Shown here piece by piece: positions 9,401-16,886 of a stretch of DNA of 29,322 bases (the stretch's first letter is position 1; the number at the start of each line of letters is the position of its first letter). The stretch covers positions 1 to 29,322 of the forward strand of contig JBEHWX010000076.1 in assembly GCA_048498995.1 (NCBI GenBank), given 5' to 3'. The position numbers were made by a program, and so were the translations under genes. This DNA comes from JBEHWX01 sp048498995. GTDB taxonomy: Bacteria; Bacteroidota; Ignavibacteria; OLB7. The notes under the pieces were generated by a model. That model was not told the DNA's origin and searched no databases. It was given only the letters and a program-made list of their open reading frames with translations.

Positions 9401-10026
9401 GCGACACCGACCGGTTCGTCGATTGGAAGTCGTCGTTGGAGACCTCGGCGCGGATGCTCGCGCATCTTCCACGTACCGATACCGCCGTGGTGGTGCTGAG
9501 GAAGCTGGAGCGAAATTCCCGATGGGGGACGCGGCTTGCCGCGCAATGCGCTCTTCTTTCCCATGGAGAGGGCATCTCCATGAAGGCGCTCGACACCATG
9601 GCGGCCGATACCTACTGGCGATGGGAGGTCTATGAGCGGCTTGCCGGGATAGGGCGGGAAGATCTGCTCCCTCCGGCATACCGGAGTGTTGCCGCTCTTG
9701 CCGAAAGCGCCATCGAGCAGGATAGCGACGGCGACATCGAAAATCCCGTTCTCCTTGCCGAGCGGGAAGCGCGACTGAACGGAAGCGACTATCGGATCGT
9801 GGTCTTCAAGCTTCAGGATAGCTATGAGGATGAGGAGGAAGATTCCGAGGGAGGGACGAAGAATGCGAAGTGGTACCCGGCCGCCGTGTGTCTGAAGATG
9901 GCTTCCGGCCGAGTCGACATCGGCGCGCGGCCCGTGGTCTGGTATGGCGACGAGAGCTTCGACCCGGCCGCGATCGAGGAGTATATCGGCTGCGCGCGGG
10001 CTTCCATCGGCGGCGCGGCGAAGTAA
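6418..10026 (+). CDS. Exported TraB/GumN-domain protein with HEAT-like region (tandem copy 3)
   Basis: A 1,202-residue paralogue of the first gene with the same order: signal peptide (hydrophobic core LFLLLLPALLSA), TraB/GumN domain (about 34-310), three repeated modules (from about 322, 478 and 629), HEAT-like helical region (from about 790) and shared C-terminal domain. Both GX2H motifs are kept: GTMH with His63 and GAAH with His283. The sequence FVAVGAAHLPGDEGLIALLRS is typical of the end of GumN-like domains. Start 6418 is set by the conserved promoter and leader. The nearby C-terminal sequence WYPAAV...VVWYGDESFDPAAIEEY is almost the same as in copy 2. It probably acts in the periplasm or at the cell surface. 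Partners and substrate are unknown. Confidence 0.85.
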   Translation: MLLRASFRFQRLPLFALATAILFLLLLPALLSAHRPRHPENTLLWEVSGNGLSGKSYLYGTMHVRSRRVHDLADSVLIALRSCRVFMPEGDLDSMGTAMFRMMFSPDTSVDLRKLLTPERYRQLDTEMRASMGISIESTRHMKPWMIPYLVRHDTISMDADRPAILDAWLSRVARLEGLRVVGLESVQEHLATLEALPAAQAWLQGGDDDQNDPANGTSRATVEAMIRLYVAGDLDGLARLVDSLTPMATRKIILTDRNRRMAERLEPAMRADPVFVAVGAAHLPGDEGLIALLRSRGFTVRPVRQVKTGLARKYAPPSRKLPWHHLTDSARGFELDMPSEPADVPIEYADTSEFRMAMAADFGTGSFYTFLTGKVPSLASRDEQRLIDGLIQQMYGHGNAVVLSTRKLPIADGAGTEIELGMKTKPGARAWVRTIVRGERMYLACADVAYARTRTADVDRFFSSLSFTGAAVPRASASWREISLPRGACVVTMPADTVTQSPPVSGEANQSTEITMITTHDGKMGLAIFDHKLDFVILEDSLYLAQLMTAPLNLTRSESRVVRPVSVQGYPGIDISGDAESGGRLRARVLLRGNRGYMMFIEVPITGDTSAASRYIESIRFTDPPEAAWRPVTIDSLGISALLPGVPFPPQWQSNRRSSESYGAASNGTIDELYARDTASSLLYGISCKRFAPYTWLKDSTVIDANWRAALVHWNDSLISRSTSTVGACPVIDVVYRRADGGKLVRVKTVLVGHAMIRATLVAPEQDMRGAVVDRFFSSVVPIDSLKGTDLFIDGTSHILRDVQSDDPSVAAAVRAGLRGMWFSADDVPTMLAMLDRPLPDDTAKDGRRLLLLGGLRTVIRMKGFEKILDSATVRAIAEKVSLLLPELAAWPRLRTGALNTLMSLHVEHATAAVLDDLRKPGADTVIDGSLAGSLSEIARRMGDILPTLLRRIDTLADPVPLMVLANACADSLPASVLAPLSAKLTRVAIATAGDTDRFVDWKSSLETSARMLAHLPRTDTAVVVLRKLERNSRWGTRLAAQCALLSHGEGISMKALDTMAADTYWRWEVYERLAGIGREDLLPPAYRSVAALAESAIEQDSDGDIENPVLLAEREARLNGSDYRIVVFKLQDSYEDEEEDSEGGTKNAKWYPAAVCLKMASGRVDIGARPVVWYGDESFDPAAIEEYIGCARASIGGAAK

Positions 10027-10056
10027 CCTCCGCCTCGGCGACGCCAGCGAAACGAC

Positions 10057-10091
10057 GAGCGCCCCTTCTTCCATGCGGAGAAGGGGCGCTC
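10057..10091. terminator. Terminator hairpin between convergent copy 3 and the surface-protein gene
   Basis: GAGCGCCCC at 10057-10065 pairs with GGGGCGCTC at 10083-10091. The loop is ATGC instead of GAGC, but the element is otherwise the one found after copies 1 and 2. It lies between convergent genes and could work in both directions. Confidence 0.75.
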
Positions 10092-10142
10092 ACATTGTGG
10101 GATCATGGGTCGCTTGGGATCAGGGCTCGTAGCGTCACGAGC

Positions 10143-12866
10143 TCAGTGCAGAACGCGGAGGCTTCGGCTCAGCTCGCCGGTCGGCGTCCGGAGGATGTAG
10201 CGGTAGGTGCCGGAGGGGAGCCGCGCAACGTCCACATCCACGCGGTACCGTCCGGGCTCGAGCTCGGCGTCCACCAGGCGCGCCACGCTCCGGCCGGCGG
10301 CATCCACCAGCAACAGCCGCGTGCGCCCGCGCTCGATCACGCCGTACTCGATCGCCGCGCTCGACGTGGCGGGGTCGGGCAGCGCCGAGCGGAGCAGAAG
10401 CGTATCGGTGTCGGCGAAGAGGCGCGTGCCTCCTTGACGACAGATGGCGCCGAGCCGGAAGAGCGCCAGCCGTTTTCCGACCGGCGCCGGCTCGCACGCT
10501 CCCCAGCCGAATCCGGCCAGCTCGATCGGCGTGGTCTCGGCCGCGCCGAGCGCGGCCATCAGCGTGATGCCGATCACGGTATCGGTGCTCGCCGTGAGTG
10601 TGAGCCGGCGGTGTCCGTCGATCGCCGTGTCGGCGGCGAGCATCGCGCCGTCGACGCGCACCGGTGCCAGCAGCGTGGCGTCGAAGCTCAGCACGAAGGT
10701 TCCGGAGGTCGCCGGACAGAGCGAGGCGATGGCCGCCGGCGCCGGGACATGCATCCAGAGGTTGAGCGTGTCGCCGGGGACGCGCTCGATCAACCGCGGA
10801 TCGAGCGTCACCTCGGGCGTCGGCTCGGAGGGCTCGGCGAAGATCGGTTCGGAGGTCGCCGAGCAGCCGGCCTCGTTCGTCACGGTCACGCGATACTCGT
10901 CCGCCTTCTCCACCAGCATCGTCCGCTCGTGGCCGCCGTTCGACCAGGCATACTCCTGAAATCCCTCCGGCGCCTGGAGCATTACCCCCTGACAAGTGCA
11001 GAGGAGCCGCACCGCGGGCGTCTCCGGATGCGTGCCGGCCACCGTGATCGGCGCGGAGGTGGCGCTGCATCCGGCGGCGTTGGTCACCGTCACGGTGTAG
11101 GTGCCGGGGAGTCCCACCGCGATCTCCGGCGTGGTCTCGCCGGTGGACCAGCGATAGGTGGCGTAGGGCTGATCGGCGCGGAGGCGGGCGGAGTCGACAT
11201 CGCAGAGGGAGAGGGGCGTGGTCGGCACGATCGTCGGCTCCGGCAACGGGAGGATGGTGATCGTGATCGCGGCCGAGTCGCGACGGGGCCGGCAGGCGAA
11301 CGCGCGATCGCCGAAGAGCGTGACCTTGCGCGTGCCGGGGCGTGATAGATCGAGCCGCAGCTCGCGCCCCTTCACGTCGGCGACGCCGTCGATATGCCAT
11401 GTCCACTCATCGACGGTCGCGTCGCCGAAGGCGGTCAGCAGGGCGGAGCCTCCGACGCAGAAGGTCCGGCCGTCGGCCGAGGGGGAGCTGGAGGTGAGTC
11501 CGATCGAGGCCGGGAGCGGGTCGAGGCGGAGTCCGGCGGCGTACCCGTAGGATTCGCTCGGGCCGAACGCGTAGACGGTGGCCATCACCCCCGTTCCTTC
11601 CAGCACATGGTTGCCTCCCACGATCGCGAAGCGCGCGTACGACCATTCGGGCGCCGCGGTGATCGGCGTGAAGGAGGTTGAGATCGGCACGCCGTCGAGC
11701 GCGACGCCGCCGATCTCGGCGCTTCGGGCCACCACGTTCACATAATGGCTCTGGACGGTCGGGGTGCTGAAGGCGTCGAAGACGATGGAGCTGAGGGGCT
11801 GTTCCAGCGGGCTGAGCAGGACCATGAACGGATCGGACTGCGCAACGCCGTCGCACTGTCCGCCGCGGCTGAACTGGGCCACGGTCAACGGCTGATCGGC
11901 GCGGACCACGCGGGGCTCGCGCACGAGCGTGTCGAGGTAGGCTCCCGCGTTCAGAAGAATCTCCGGCCCTCCGTCGATCGAGATCCTGGTGCCGTCGCGC
12001 GCGGCCATGATCCGGAACAGATCGCCGTCGCGCGTCAGCAGCGGAATCATCGCGAAGCTCCGTCCCCAGCTCGGCAGCGGCGTCATCTGCTCCACCAGAT
12101 GATCGGCGAAGCCGCAGCCGCCGACGGCGGAGATCTTCGCGCCGCCGAACAGGGCGAACGGCGGACAGTCGCCACCGACCGAGGAGCTTCTGACCCTGGT
12201 CCCGGTAAGGTCCGCCTCCGCCTGAATCTGATAGACCTCGCCGGCGGCCAGCTTCACCGCGAAGGGGATGCCGGGCGCGCGTCCGTCGAGCGTCTTGACC
12301 GACGGGGTGATCTCCACCGTGGTTCCGTCGCGCGCGCCGACGACCATCAGCTCGGCCGGATAGAGGTGTCCCTCCCCCGGAGAGCTGTAGGCCATCGTGA
12401 TATACTCGCCGCCGAGCGCCGGGGTCGGGAGGACGAGGGCGGCATCGGTGGTGGCCGGAGCATGATTCAGCAGGAAGACCGAGACGGAGTCGAGCGTGAC
12501 CACGTGGATGCCCAGATCGGCGCGATGCCCGCTGCCGGTGGCCACCACCCAGCTCGGCAGAACGATCGAGGCGCTCCCCTTGGCCGGAACGGCAAAGCTT
12601 TGCGACCAGCCTCGAAGCGGAATCGAAAGGGTGCCGGAGGTCGCGCGGTCGGAGGTGATGTGTACCGAATAGGTGAAGATGTCCGCCCCCTGCCCCAGGT
12701 TCTCCATGAAGCCGAGCCAGAAGTCGGTTCCCTTGGTCGTCATCTCCTGGGCCGAGGCGATGCCGGACGGCAGGGGGAGCATGGCGGCAAGCAGCATGAC
12801 GGCAAGCAGCAGGCGGGCCACGATGGGCGGGATCGAACCGATGTGCAGCGGTAGACGTGTGCGCAT
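10143..12866 (-). CDS. T9SS-secreted surface protein with IgGFc-binding-type N-terminal domain
   Basis: A 907-residue protein. Residues 1-39 are a signal peptide (hydrophobic core LLLAVMLLAAML, cleavage after IASA). Mature sequence starts near TTKGTDFWLGFMEN, a hallmark of the IgGFc-binding N-terminal domain family, which runs to about residue 430. Ig/PKD-like modules follow, with repeated YRWSTGETTPEI and YTVTVTNAAGCSATS-type segments common in Bacteroidota surface proteins. The last ~80 residues look like a T9SS sorting domain (P-x-P-A-T start, IEYGV, DAAGRSV, LPSGTYRYIL). It is probably exported by Sec, then moved across the outer membrane by T9SS and displayed or released. The domain name does not establish immunoglobulin binding; adhesion is a guess. 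A promoter-like pair lies just upstream. Confidence 0.85.
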   Translation of the reverse strand: MRTRLPLHIGSIPPIVARLLLAVMLLAAMLPLPSGIASAQEMTTKGTDFWLGFMENLGQGADIFTYSVHITSDRATSGTLSIPLRGWSQSFAVPAKGSASIVLPSWVVATGSGHRADLGIHVVTLDSVSVFLLNHAPATTDAALVLPTPALGGEYITMAYSSPGEGHLYPAELMVVGARDGTTVEITPSVKTLDGRAPGIPFAVKLAAGEVYQIQAEADLTGTRVRSSSVGGDCPPFALFGGAKISAVGGCGFADHLVEQMTPLPSWGRSFAMIPLLTRDGDLFRIMAARDGTRISIDGGPEILLNAGAYLDTLVREPRVVRADQPLTVAQFSRGGQCDGVAQSDPFMVLLSPLEQPLSSIVFDAFSTPTVQSHYVNVVARSAEIGGVALDGVPISTSFTPITAAPEWSYARFAIVGGNHVLEGTGVMATVYAFGPSESYGYAAGLRLDPLPASIGLTSSSPSADGRTFCVGGSALLTAFGDATVDEWTWHIDGVADVKGRELRLDLSRPGTRKVTLFGDRAFACRPRRDSAAITITILPLPEPTIVPTTPLSLCDVDSARLRADQPYATYRWSTGETTPEIAVGLPGTYTVTVTNAAGCSATSAPITVAGTHPETPAVRLLCTCQGVMLQAPEGFQEYAWSNGGHERTMLVEKADEYRVTVTNEAGCSATSEPIFAEPSEPTPEVTLDPRLIERVPGDTLNLWMHVPAPAAIASLCPATSGTFVLSFDATLLAPVRVDGAMLAADTAIDGHRRLTLTASTDTVIGITLMAALGAAETTPIELAGFGWGACEPAPVGKRLALFRLGAICRQGGTRLFADTDTLLLRSALPDPATSSAAIEYGVIERGRTRLLLVDAAGRSVARLVDAELEPGRYRVDVDVARLPSGTYRYILRTPTGELSRSLRVLH

Positions 12867-12900
12867 GTCGAGCGGGGGCTGGTCACATTCCGGGTCGCCG

Positions 12901-12931
12901 GAAGGATACGAGCTTCACCGCTGCGATGAAA
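12901..12931 (-). promoter_or_regulatory. Possible Bacteroidota-type promoter for the T9SS surface protein
   Basis: On the minus strand, TTTC (12931-12928) is followed after 19 bases by TATCCTTC (12908-12901), 34 bases before the ATG. Both boxes differ by one or more bases from TTTG and TAnnTTTG, but spacing and position fit. Confidence 0.4.
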
Positions 12932-12949
12932 GAGACGCGGCGCGTCCGA

Positions 12950-12967
12950 CCGGGAGCCATCTCCCGG
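12950..12967 (-). terminator. Hairpin downstream of the DUF4234 gene
   Basis: CCGGGAG (12950-12956) pairs perfectly with CTCCCGG (12961-12967) around a 4-base loop. On the minus strand it lies between the DUF4234 stop and the next gene's promoter-like boxes, so it could end DUF4234 transcription. No T-run follows. Confidence 0.4.
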
Positions 12968-13022
12968 CGGAGCGCCGCGCTTCAAAGGATAGGATTCGGA
13001 CGCTCGATCCGGAGAACGCCGT

Positions 13023-13064
13023 TCATGCGCTCCGGCTCATGGGCTCCGGCTCATGCGCTCCGGC
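13023..13064. repeat. 14-bp tandem repeat, three copies, at the end of the DUF4234 gene
   Basis: TCATGCGCTCCGGC occurs at 13023-13036, 13037-13050 (one base changed) and 13051-13064, with a partial fourth copy continuing to about 13073. The array stops a few bases short of the DUF4234 stop codon (13079-13081). Confidence 0.85.
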
Positions 13065-13078
13065 TCATGCGCCGGGGA

Positions 13079-13423
13079 TCAGACGCGGACCTCCTCCACC
13101 GTGATCCGGATCTCGTCGATCGGGCTGGCCGCGACCTTGTTGAAATCGTTCTGCATGATCGCCTGTCCGACCGGGCCGAGGAAGAAGAGGAACACGAAGT
13201 AGGCCACCGCCGAGGTTCTGCCGCCGGTTGCCTCCTCGGCCGCCTGGGCGAAGACCCACATCCAGTAGATGTGCACCACCGGGATTATGCTCAGCCATGC
13301 CGTCGGGACGGAGCAGCCGAGATCGAGAAGCTCCTCCCTGGTCTTGAAGAACCAGACGATGTGATAAATGCCGAGCGTGATGAACGGGAGAAACAGAACG
13401 GCAAGCGGATGACGATACTTCAT
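13079..13423 (-). CDS. DUF4234-family membrane protein
   Basis: A 114-residue protein. It begins with MKYRHPLAVLFLPFITLGIYHIVWF, matching the usual start of DUF4234 proteins, including the TLGIYxxxWF signature and a following charged KTREELLDLG segment. Three hydrophobic stretches suggest three membrane passes (about 8-26, 44-60 and 70-88). The conserved FNK segment near the C-terminus (NDFNKV) also fits. Function of the family is unknown. It stands alone on the minus strand; the gene downstream has its own promoter-like sequence. No good Shine-Dalgarno is visible. Confidence 0.8.
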   Translation of the reverse strand: MKYRHPLAVLFLPFITLGIYHIVWFFKTREELLDLGCSVPTAWLSIIPVVHIYWMWVFAQAAEEATGGRTSAVAYFVFLFFLGPVGQAIMQNDFNKVAASPIDEIRITVEEVRV

Positions 13424-13500
13424 GATGAGCCTCGCGTGATGTTCGATGAGCTGATGGAGCCTGACGTAGGAACGGGCCGGGAGTTTCGCGGTCTAGCGCC

Positions 13501-13560
13501 GGATGAGGCGGCGCCGGATGAGGCGGCGCCGGATGAGGCGGCGCCGGATGAGGCGGCGCC
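13501..13560. repeat. 15-bp tandem repeat, four exact copies
   Basis: GGATGAGGCGGCGCC is repeated four times without change, preceded by a partial unit (GCGCC). The unit contains the palindrome GGCGCC. The length is a multiple of three and would read as DEAAP repeats on the plus strand, but that frame overlaps real genes on the other strand and is not considered coding. Confidence 0.95.
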
Positions 13561-13629
13561 GGGAGGGCACGGTGCCGTTGGACGCCGCATGCTAGCTGTT
13601 GTCCGGCTCATCCGCAAGCGTCGGCCACA

Positions 13630-13654
13630 TATTTCCGCGACGCTCCCGGAAATA
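13630..13654. promoter_or_regulatory. AT-rich inverted repeat of unknown role
   Basis: TATTTCCG (13630-13637) and CGGAAATA (13647-13654) form a perfect 8-base inverted repeat with a 9-base spacer. It stands out in GC-rich intergenic DNA and could be an operator. No promoter close to it was recognised. Confidence 0.3.
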
Positions 13655-14216
13655 CGTCCGGATTTACCTGTTCGCACCCTTCGGCCCTCTTTCGGCTCCG
13701 ACCGGTCCGGCGGCTCTAACAAATGCTCGGGAGGCGGTGTTAGCAGTGAGACCGCGCCGCGTGGTCATCCCGCTCCGGGATTCCGGAGCAGTCGCCGGAT
13801 CAACCATCCGGATGATGTTGACGGTCGAGCGCGCGTGGGCACGGGACCGCCCGCAATTGCATGTCCAGGGAACGGATGGATTCCCCGATCCGTCCGAGCC
13901 GGAGTGATCGTTCACCGCGAGCATCCACGAACGACAGCGCCGCGATTGAAGAATAGAGGTAATACGGAACCAGTCGCGCGCGGTTGTCAGGGGATATCGA
14001 GGTGATTGCCCTCTCCACGATTCCGGAGGGCGGTCCCGTGCCTCGTCGAGCGTGTTCGTCACGGCCATCACCCGCCACGTCGGCCACCGCATCTCCCGAC
14101 CACCCTCCTCCGAATCCCCGTCACTCGCCGGCTCCGTATCTTCCTTCCTCGATCCGGTTCTTCCGCGCGAGTCCCGTCGCGTCCGCTTCCTCTACCGCAT
14201 CATCCATCGAGACGCG

Positions 14217-14747
14217 ATGTCCCCGACACCTCCATCGTCCCTGTTCCACTTCAGCGAATCCCCCGCGATCGAGCTGTTCGAGCCGCGTCCGGCCGCCGGC
14301 GGAGCGTCGCTCGTCTGGGCGATCGACGATGAGCACGCCGCCAACTACCTGTTGCCACGGGACTGTCCCCGCGTCTGTTTCCGGGCGGGCGCGGCGACCA
14401 CGCCGGATGACGTGGCGCGGTTCCTGGCGACCAGCGGTGCTCGCGTGATCGCGGTCGAAGCCGCCTGGCTCGACCGGATCGGGGAGACCGTGCTGTATCG
14501 CTACCATCTTGCGTCGGATGGATTCCGGCTCGCCGACGCCTGCGCCGGCTACTGGGTCTCCACCGAGCCGGTCCGTCCGCTGCGCGTCGAGCCGGTGGCG
14601 GATCTTCCGGCGGAGCTGGCGCGGCGCGGCGTGGAGCTGCGTCCGATGCCGGAGCTCTGGCCGCTGCACGACGCGGTGGCATCCTCGACGCTCGAATTCT
14701 CGATGATCCGGATGCGCAACGCGCGCCCGCGCGCCGACGTCGGGTGA
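14217..14747 (+). CDS. DUF6886-like protein
   Basis: A 176-residue soluble protein. The start at 14217 (MSPTPPSS) is preferred because recognisable family sequence begins a few residues later with LFHFSESPAIELFEPR. The following VWAIDDEHAANYLLPRDCPRVCF matches the conserved core of the DUF6886 family as I recall it. Two tryptophan-containing segments (AAWLDRI, AGYWVS) and MPELWPLHD near the C-terminus also look conserved. Function unknown. The YciI-like gene follows after 51 bases on the same strand, so the two may be co-transcribed. An upstream in-frame ATG at 14052 exists but the extension has no conserved-looking sequence. Confidence 0.75.
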   Translation: MSPTPPSSLFHFSESPAIELFEPRPAAGGASLVWAIDDEHAANYLLPRDCPRVCFRAGAATTPDDVARFLATSGARVIAVEAAWLDRIGETVLYRYHLASDGFRLADACAGYWVSTEPVRPLRVEPVADLPAELARRGVELRPMPELWPLHDAVASSTLEFSMIRMRNARPRADVG

Positions 14748-14798
14748 CGTGGCGGAGCATCCCTCATATTCCCATATACATCTGTAGGAGAGTGGCTC

Positions 14799-15137
14799 AT
14801 GGCCGAGAATCTTCCCGTGATCTACGCGCTCATCTGGCGCTCGAACGAGCCGGACGAAACGTTCGACATGCGCGAGTTCGACAGCCGCATCCCGCGTCTG
14901 ATGGAGTGGCTGCGCGCGTTGAACGCGAAGGGGGCGCTGGTGGCGTGCGGCGGCGGCGGATTCGCCACGCACTCGGGAGGGCTTACGCTGATCCGCGCCG
15001 GAAGCGTCGAGGAGGCGCTGGATCTCGGCGCCGGGTCGCCGATGAACGAGATCGGGACCACGGAGCTTCTGGTGTGGGATGTCTACTTCGGCGACCTTCA
15101 GGTGCCGAGGGAATTCGCCGCGCCGGCGCGATCGTAG
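14799..15137 (+). CDS. YciI-like small protein
   Basis: A 112-residue soluble protein with a good ribosome-binding site (TAGGAG about 9 bases before the ATG). It resembles YciI/DGPF-type ferredoxin-like fold proteins: a first strand with YALIWR, a helix with RLMEWLRALNAKGALVACGGGGFA, then GLTLIRAGSVEEALDLGAGSPMNEIG. In that family this middle region ends with a short helix over the active-site cleft. The reaction catalysed is unknown. It lies 51 bases after the DUF6886-like gene and converges on the CHRD gene, with a shared hairpin between them. Confidence 0.65.
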   Translation: MAENLPVIYALIWRSNEPDETFDMREFDSRIPRLMEWLRALNAKGALVACGGGGFATHSGGLTLIRAGSVEEALDLGAGSPMNEIGTTELLVWDVYFGDLQVPREFAAPARS

Positions 15138-15144
15138 CGTCGCG

Positions 15145-15204
15145 GCTCGACCTGCTCTAGCTCGACCTGCCCTGGCTCGGCCTTCCGTGGCTCGATGCGC
15201 CGTG
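15145..15204. repeat. 15-bp degenerate tandem repeat, four copies
   Basis: Four 15-base units start with GCTCGA or GCTCGG at 15145, 15160, 15175 and 15190; units 1 and 2 share GCTCGACCTGC. The array begins 7 bases after the YciI-like stop codon and ends just before the terminator hairpin. Confidence 0.7.
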
Positions 15205-15206
15205 AC

Positions 15207-15231
15207 GCGGGCGGCCGCGAGGGCCGCCCGC
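15207..15231. terminator. Bidirectional terminator between YciI-like and CHRD genes
   Basis: GCGGGCGGCC (15207-15216) pairs perfectly with GGCCGCCCGC (15222-15231) around a 5-base loop. It lies between convergent genes, 7 bases from the CHRD stop. A short pyrimidine stretch (CCCGTCCTT) follows on the plus strand. Confidence 0.7.
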
Positions 15232-15238
15232 CCCGTCC

Positions 15239-16705
15239 TTATCTGACGATGCCGATCCGCGCCGCCGAGCGCGCGCCGTCGGCGGTGATGATCGTGACGA
15301 GATAGCTTCCGGAGGTGAGCGTGCCGGCTTCGACCGTGCCCCGCTCTCCATCGCGGGATGTCGAGAGCGCGATGCGGCCGGTGATATCCTGGATCAGGAG
15401 CGTCGCGCGCGTGGCCCCTTCCGGCAGGTGGTATACGATCGTGCCCGCGGCCTGATCGTAGCCGACATCGGCCAGGGCCGGCGCCGCGAGCGCCGGAACG
15501 CCCGCCGGGCCCGACAGCAGCGACGCGGCCGGGATGAGCTGGCCACGCGCCTCGCCCGCCGGATAGGTAGTGCCGTGAACGTCGACATACATCCCGGAGG
15601 CACGGAGCGTCGCCAGGTCGGTCGGATCGCTCATCACCTCCTCGGGGAACAGGAGGAGCCCGTCGCCGACATCGGTCAGGCCGCCGAAGACGCCGCCGTT
15701 CTCACCGATCGCGCCGCGATGGACATGCGCGCCGGTGATCTGCTGGCGCGGCAGCGCGATCGCGACGAACGCCGAGGCGATCGGCACCCCCTCGGCGCCG
15801 GTCTGGAGAAGGAAGACGCCGGTGCCGGTGGCGGTGGCCCCGGTCGGGGGCGTCACCACGTTCTCCGGCTCGATCGCCGCGGTGTAGGTCTCGACCGGGT
15901 CGAGGCGCCCGCGGATCTCCCCGGCCGGGTGCGCCGACGTATAGATGTTGATGAAGAGCTCGCCGTTGGCCAGCGCCGCCATCTCGTCATCGCTCATGCC
16001 GGTCCATTCGCCGATGCAGTCGCCGTCGATGCCGAGGGGAGCGGTGAGCTCCTTGATGGTGACGCCCGCCTCGCCGACATGGCCGCGTCGAAGCTGGATG
16101 CCGGTGGCCGGGGCTGAGAGCTCGGTCCAGTGGATGAAGTAGCGTGCGCTCCGTCGGGAGCGGTCGAGGACGAACGTGCCGTTGCCGTCGCCGTTGGTCG
16201 AGACCGACGGGATTTCGCCGGCGCCGGAGATGGAGCTGGCAAGGGCGTTGGGGATCGCCTCGAGAATTCCCTCGGCCACCCCCTCCGGCTGCGACTGCGA
16301 GGTGAAGAGGAAGAGCGCCACGTTCGAATCGATCGCCGCTATCTCCTCGTCGGTCAGTCCGTTGAGGGTGCCGGTGAGAGTTCCGGCCCGCAGGCCGACC
16401 GGCGCGGCCCTGAGCACGCGGTCCGGCACGCCCAGCCGATCCGGCAGCCGACGCACCAGCCGCAGATCCACCACCATCTCCGCCGTCCCTCCGAAGGTGA
16501 CGCGATACTCGAGCGTCCGCGCGAGCCGGTCGAGACGGAAGATCCCGAACTTGTTCCGGAGGTTGTTCCGTCCATCCGGCGCAACAAGCGCGGCCACGTG
16601 GGTGGCCCGGAACGATTCGGTGGCCATGGCGCGCGTGGCCGTCGCGAGCGCGGCAACGGCGGCCAGGAGCGGAAGCAAGAGGGCGAGACGGTATCGACGG
16701 ATCAT
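15239..16705 (-). CDS. CHRD-domain protein with T9SS sorting domain
   Basis: A 488-residue predicted secreted protein. The start at 16705 gives a compact signal peptide (MIRRYRLALLLPLLAAVAA); ATGs at 16723 and 16765 are possible alternatives. Three CHRD domains follow: about 30-150 (FRATHVAAL to EGVAEGILEA), 155-275 (ISGAGEIPSVST to HPAGEIRGRLDP), and 278-400 (YTAAIEPENVV to YPAGEARGQLIP). The last two end with the HPAGEIRG/YPAGEARGQ motif typical of CHRD. The final ~73 residues look like a T9SS sorting domain (IVYHLPEG, IQDITGRIALS, SGSYLVTI). CHRD proteins are usually extracellular with unclear function. A promoter-like CTTG-21-TATGTTCC lies upstream on the minus strand but is weak. Confidence 0.8.
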   Translation of the reverse strand: MIRRYRLALLLPLLAAVAALATATRAMATESFRATHVAALVAPDGRNNLRNKFGIFRLDRLARTLEYRVTFGGTAEMVVDLRLVRRLPDRLGVPDRVLRAAPVGLRAGTLTGTLNGLTDEEIAAIDSNVALFLFTSQSQPEGVAEGILEAIPNALASSISGAGEIPSVSTNGDGNGTFVLDRSRRSARYFIHWTELSAPATGIQLRRGHVGEAGVTIKELTAPLGIDGDCIGEWTGMSDDEMAALANGELFINIYTSAHPAGEIRGRLDPVETYTAAIEPENVVTPPTGATATGTGVFLLQTGAEGVPIASAFVAIALPRQQITGAHVHRGAIGENGGVFGGLTDVGDGLLLFPEEVMSDPTDLATLRASGMYVDVHGTTYPAGEARGQLIPAASLLSGPAGVPALAAPALADVGYDQAAGTIVYHLPEGATRATLLIQDITGRIALSTSRDGERGTVEAGTLTSGSYLVTIITADGARSAARIGIVR

Positions 16706-16886
16706 GATCGGGGCGAGGAGCATCGGTTGCCGAACGAGTTGATTGCGGGAAGGTCGATCGCTCATCGGAGATCGTGGGCGCGCGGCGCCGGGGGATGAGC
16801 GGAGCGCGGAACATATCCCGATCGTCCGATGCGCTCCAAGCCCGAAAGGCCGCGATGCGCGTGTATCCGGCTCGCGGCATCCACCC

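Larger units (their letters stand above)
13424..14216. other. Long intergenic region between DUF4234 and DUF6886-like genes
   Basis: About 790 bases between divergent genes. It holds a 15-bp tandem array (13501-13560), an AT-rich inverted repeat (13630-13654), and a 7-bp stem hairpin GCTCCGG/CCGGAGC with GATT loop (13772-13789). Open frames exist on both strands but none shows a recognisable domain, a ribosome-binding site or a conserved-looking segment. No tRNA-like fold was found by eye. A weak -7-like TATCTTCC lies at 14137-14144 upstream of the DUF6886-like gene. Confidence 0.6.

Noticed and set aside
13600..13900. Possible tRNA or structured RNA gene in the intergenic region.
   Set aside because: Short hairpins are present, but no cloverleaf arms, T-loop or CCA-like end could be found by eye. 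A covariance-model search would settle it.
12857..14005. Plus-strand frame of 382 codons with repeated DEAAP.
   Set aside because: The repeats simply translate the 15-bp array, and the frame runs opposite the DUF4234 gene. No conserved domain or ribosome-binding site was seen.
13664..14092. Minus-strand frame of 142 codons in the long intergenic region.
   Set aside because: It has no ribosome-binding site, no hydrophobic or domain pattern, and scattered Trp, Arg and Ser as expected from random GC-rich sequence.
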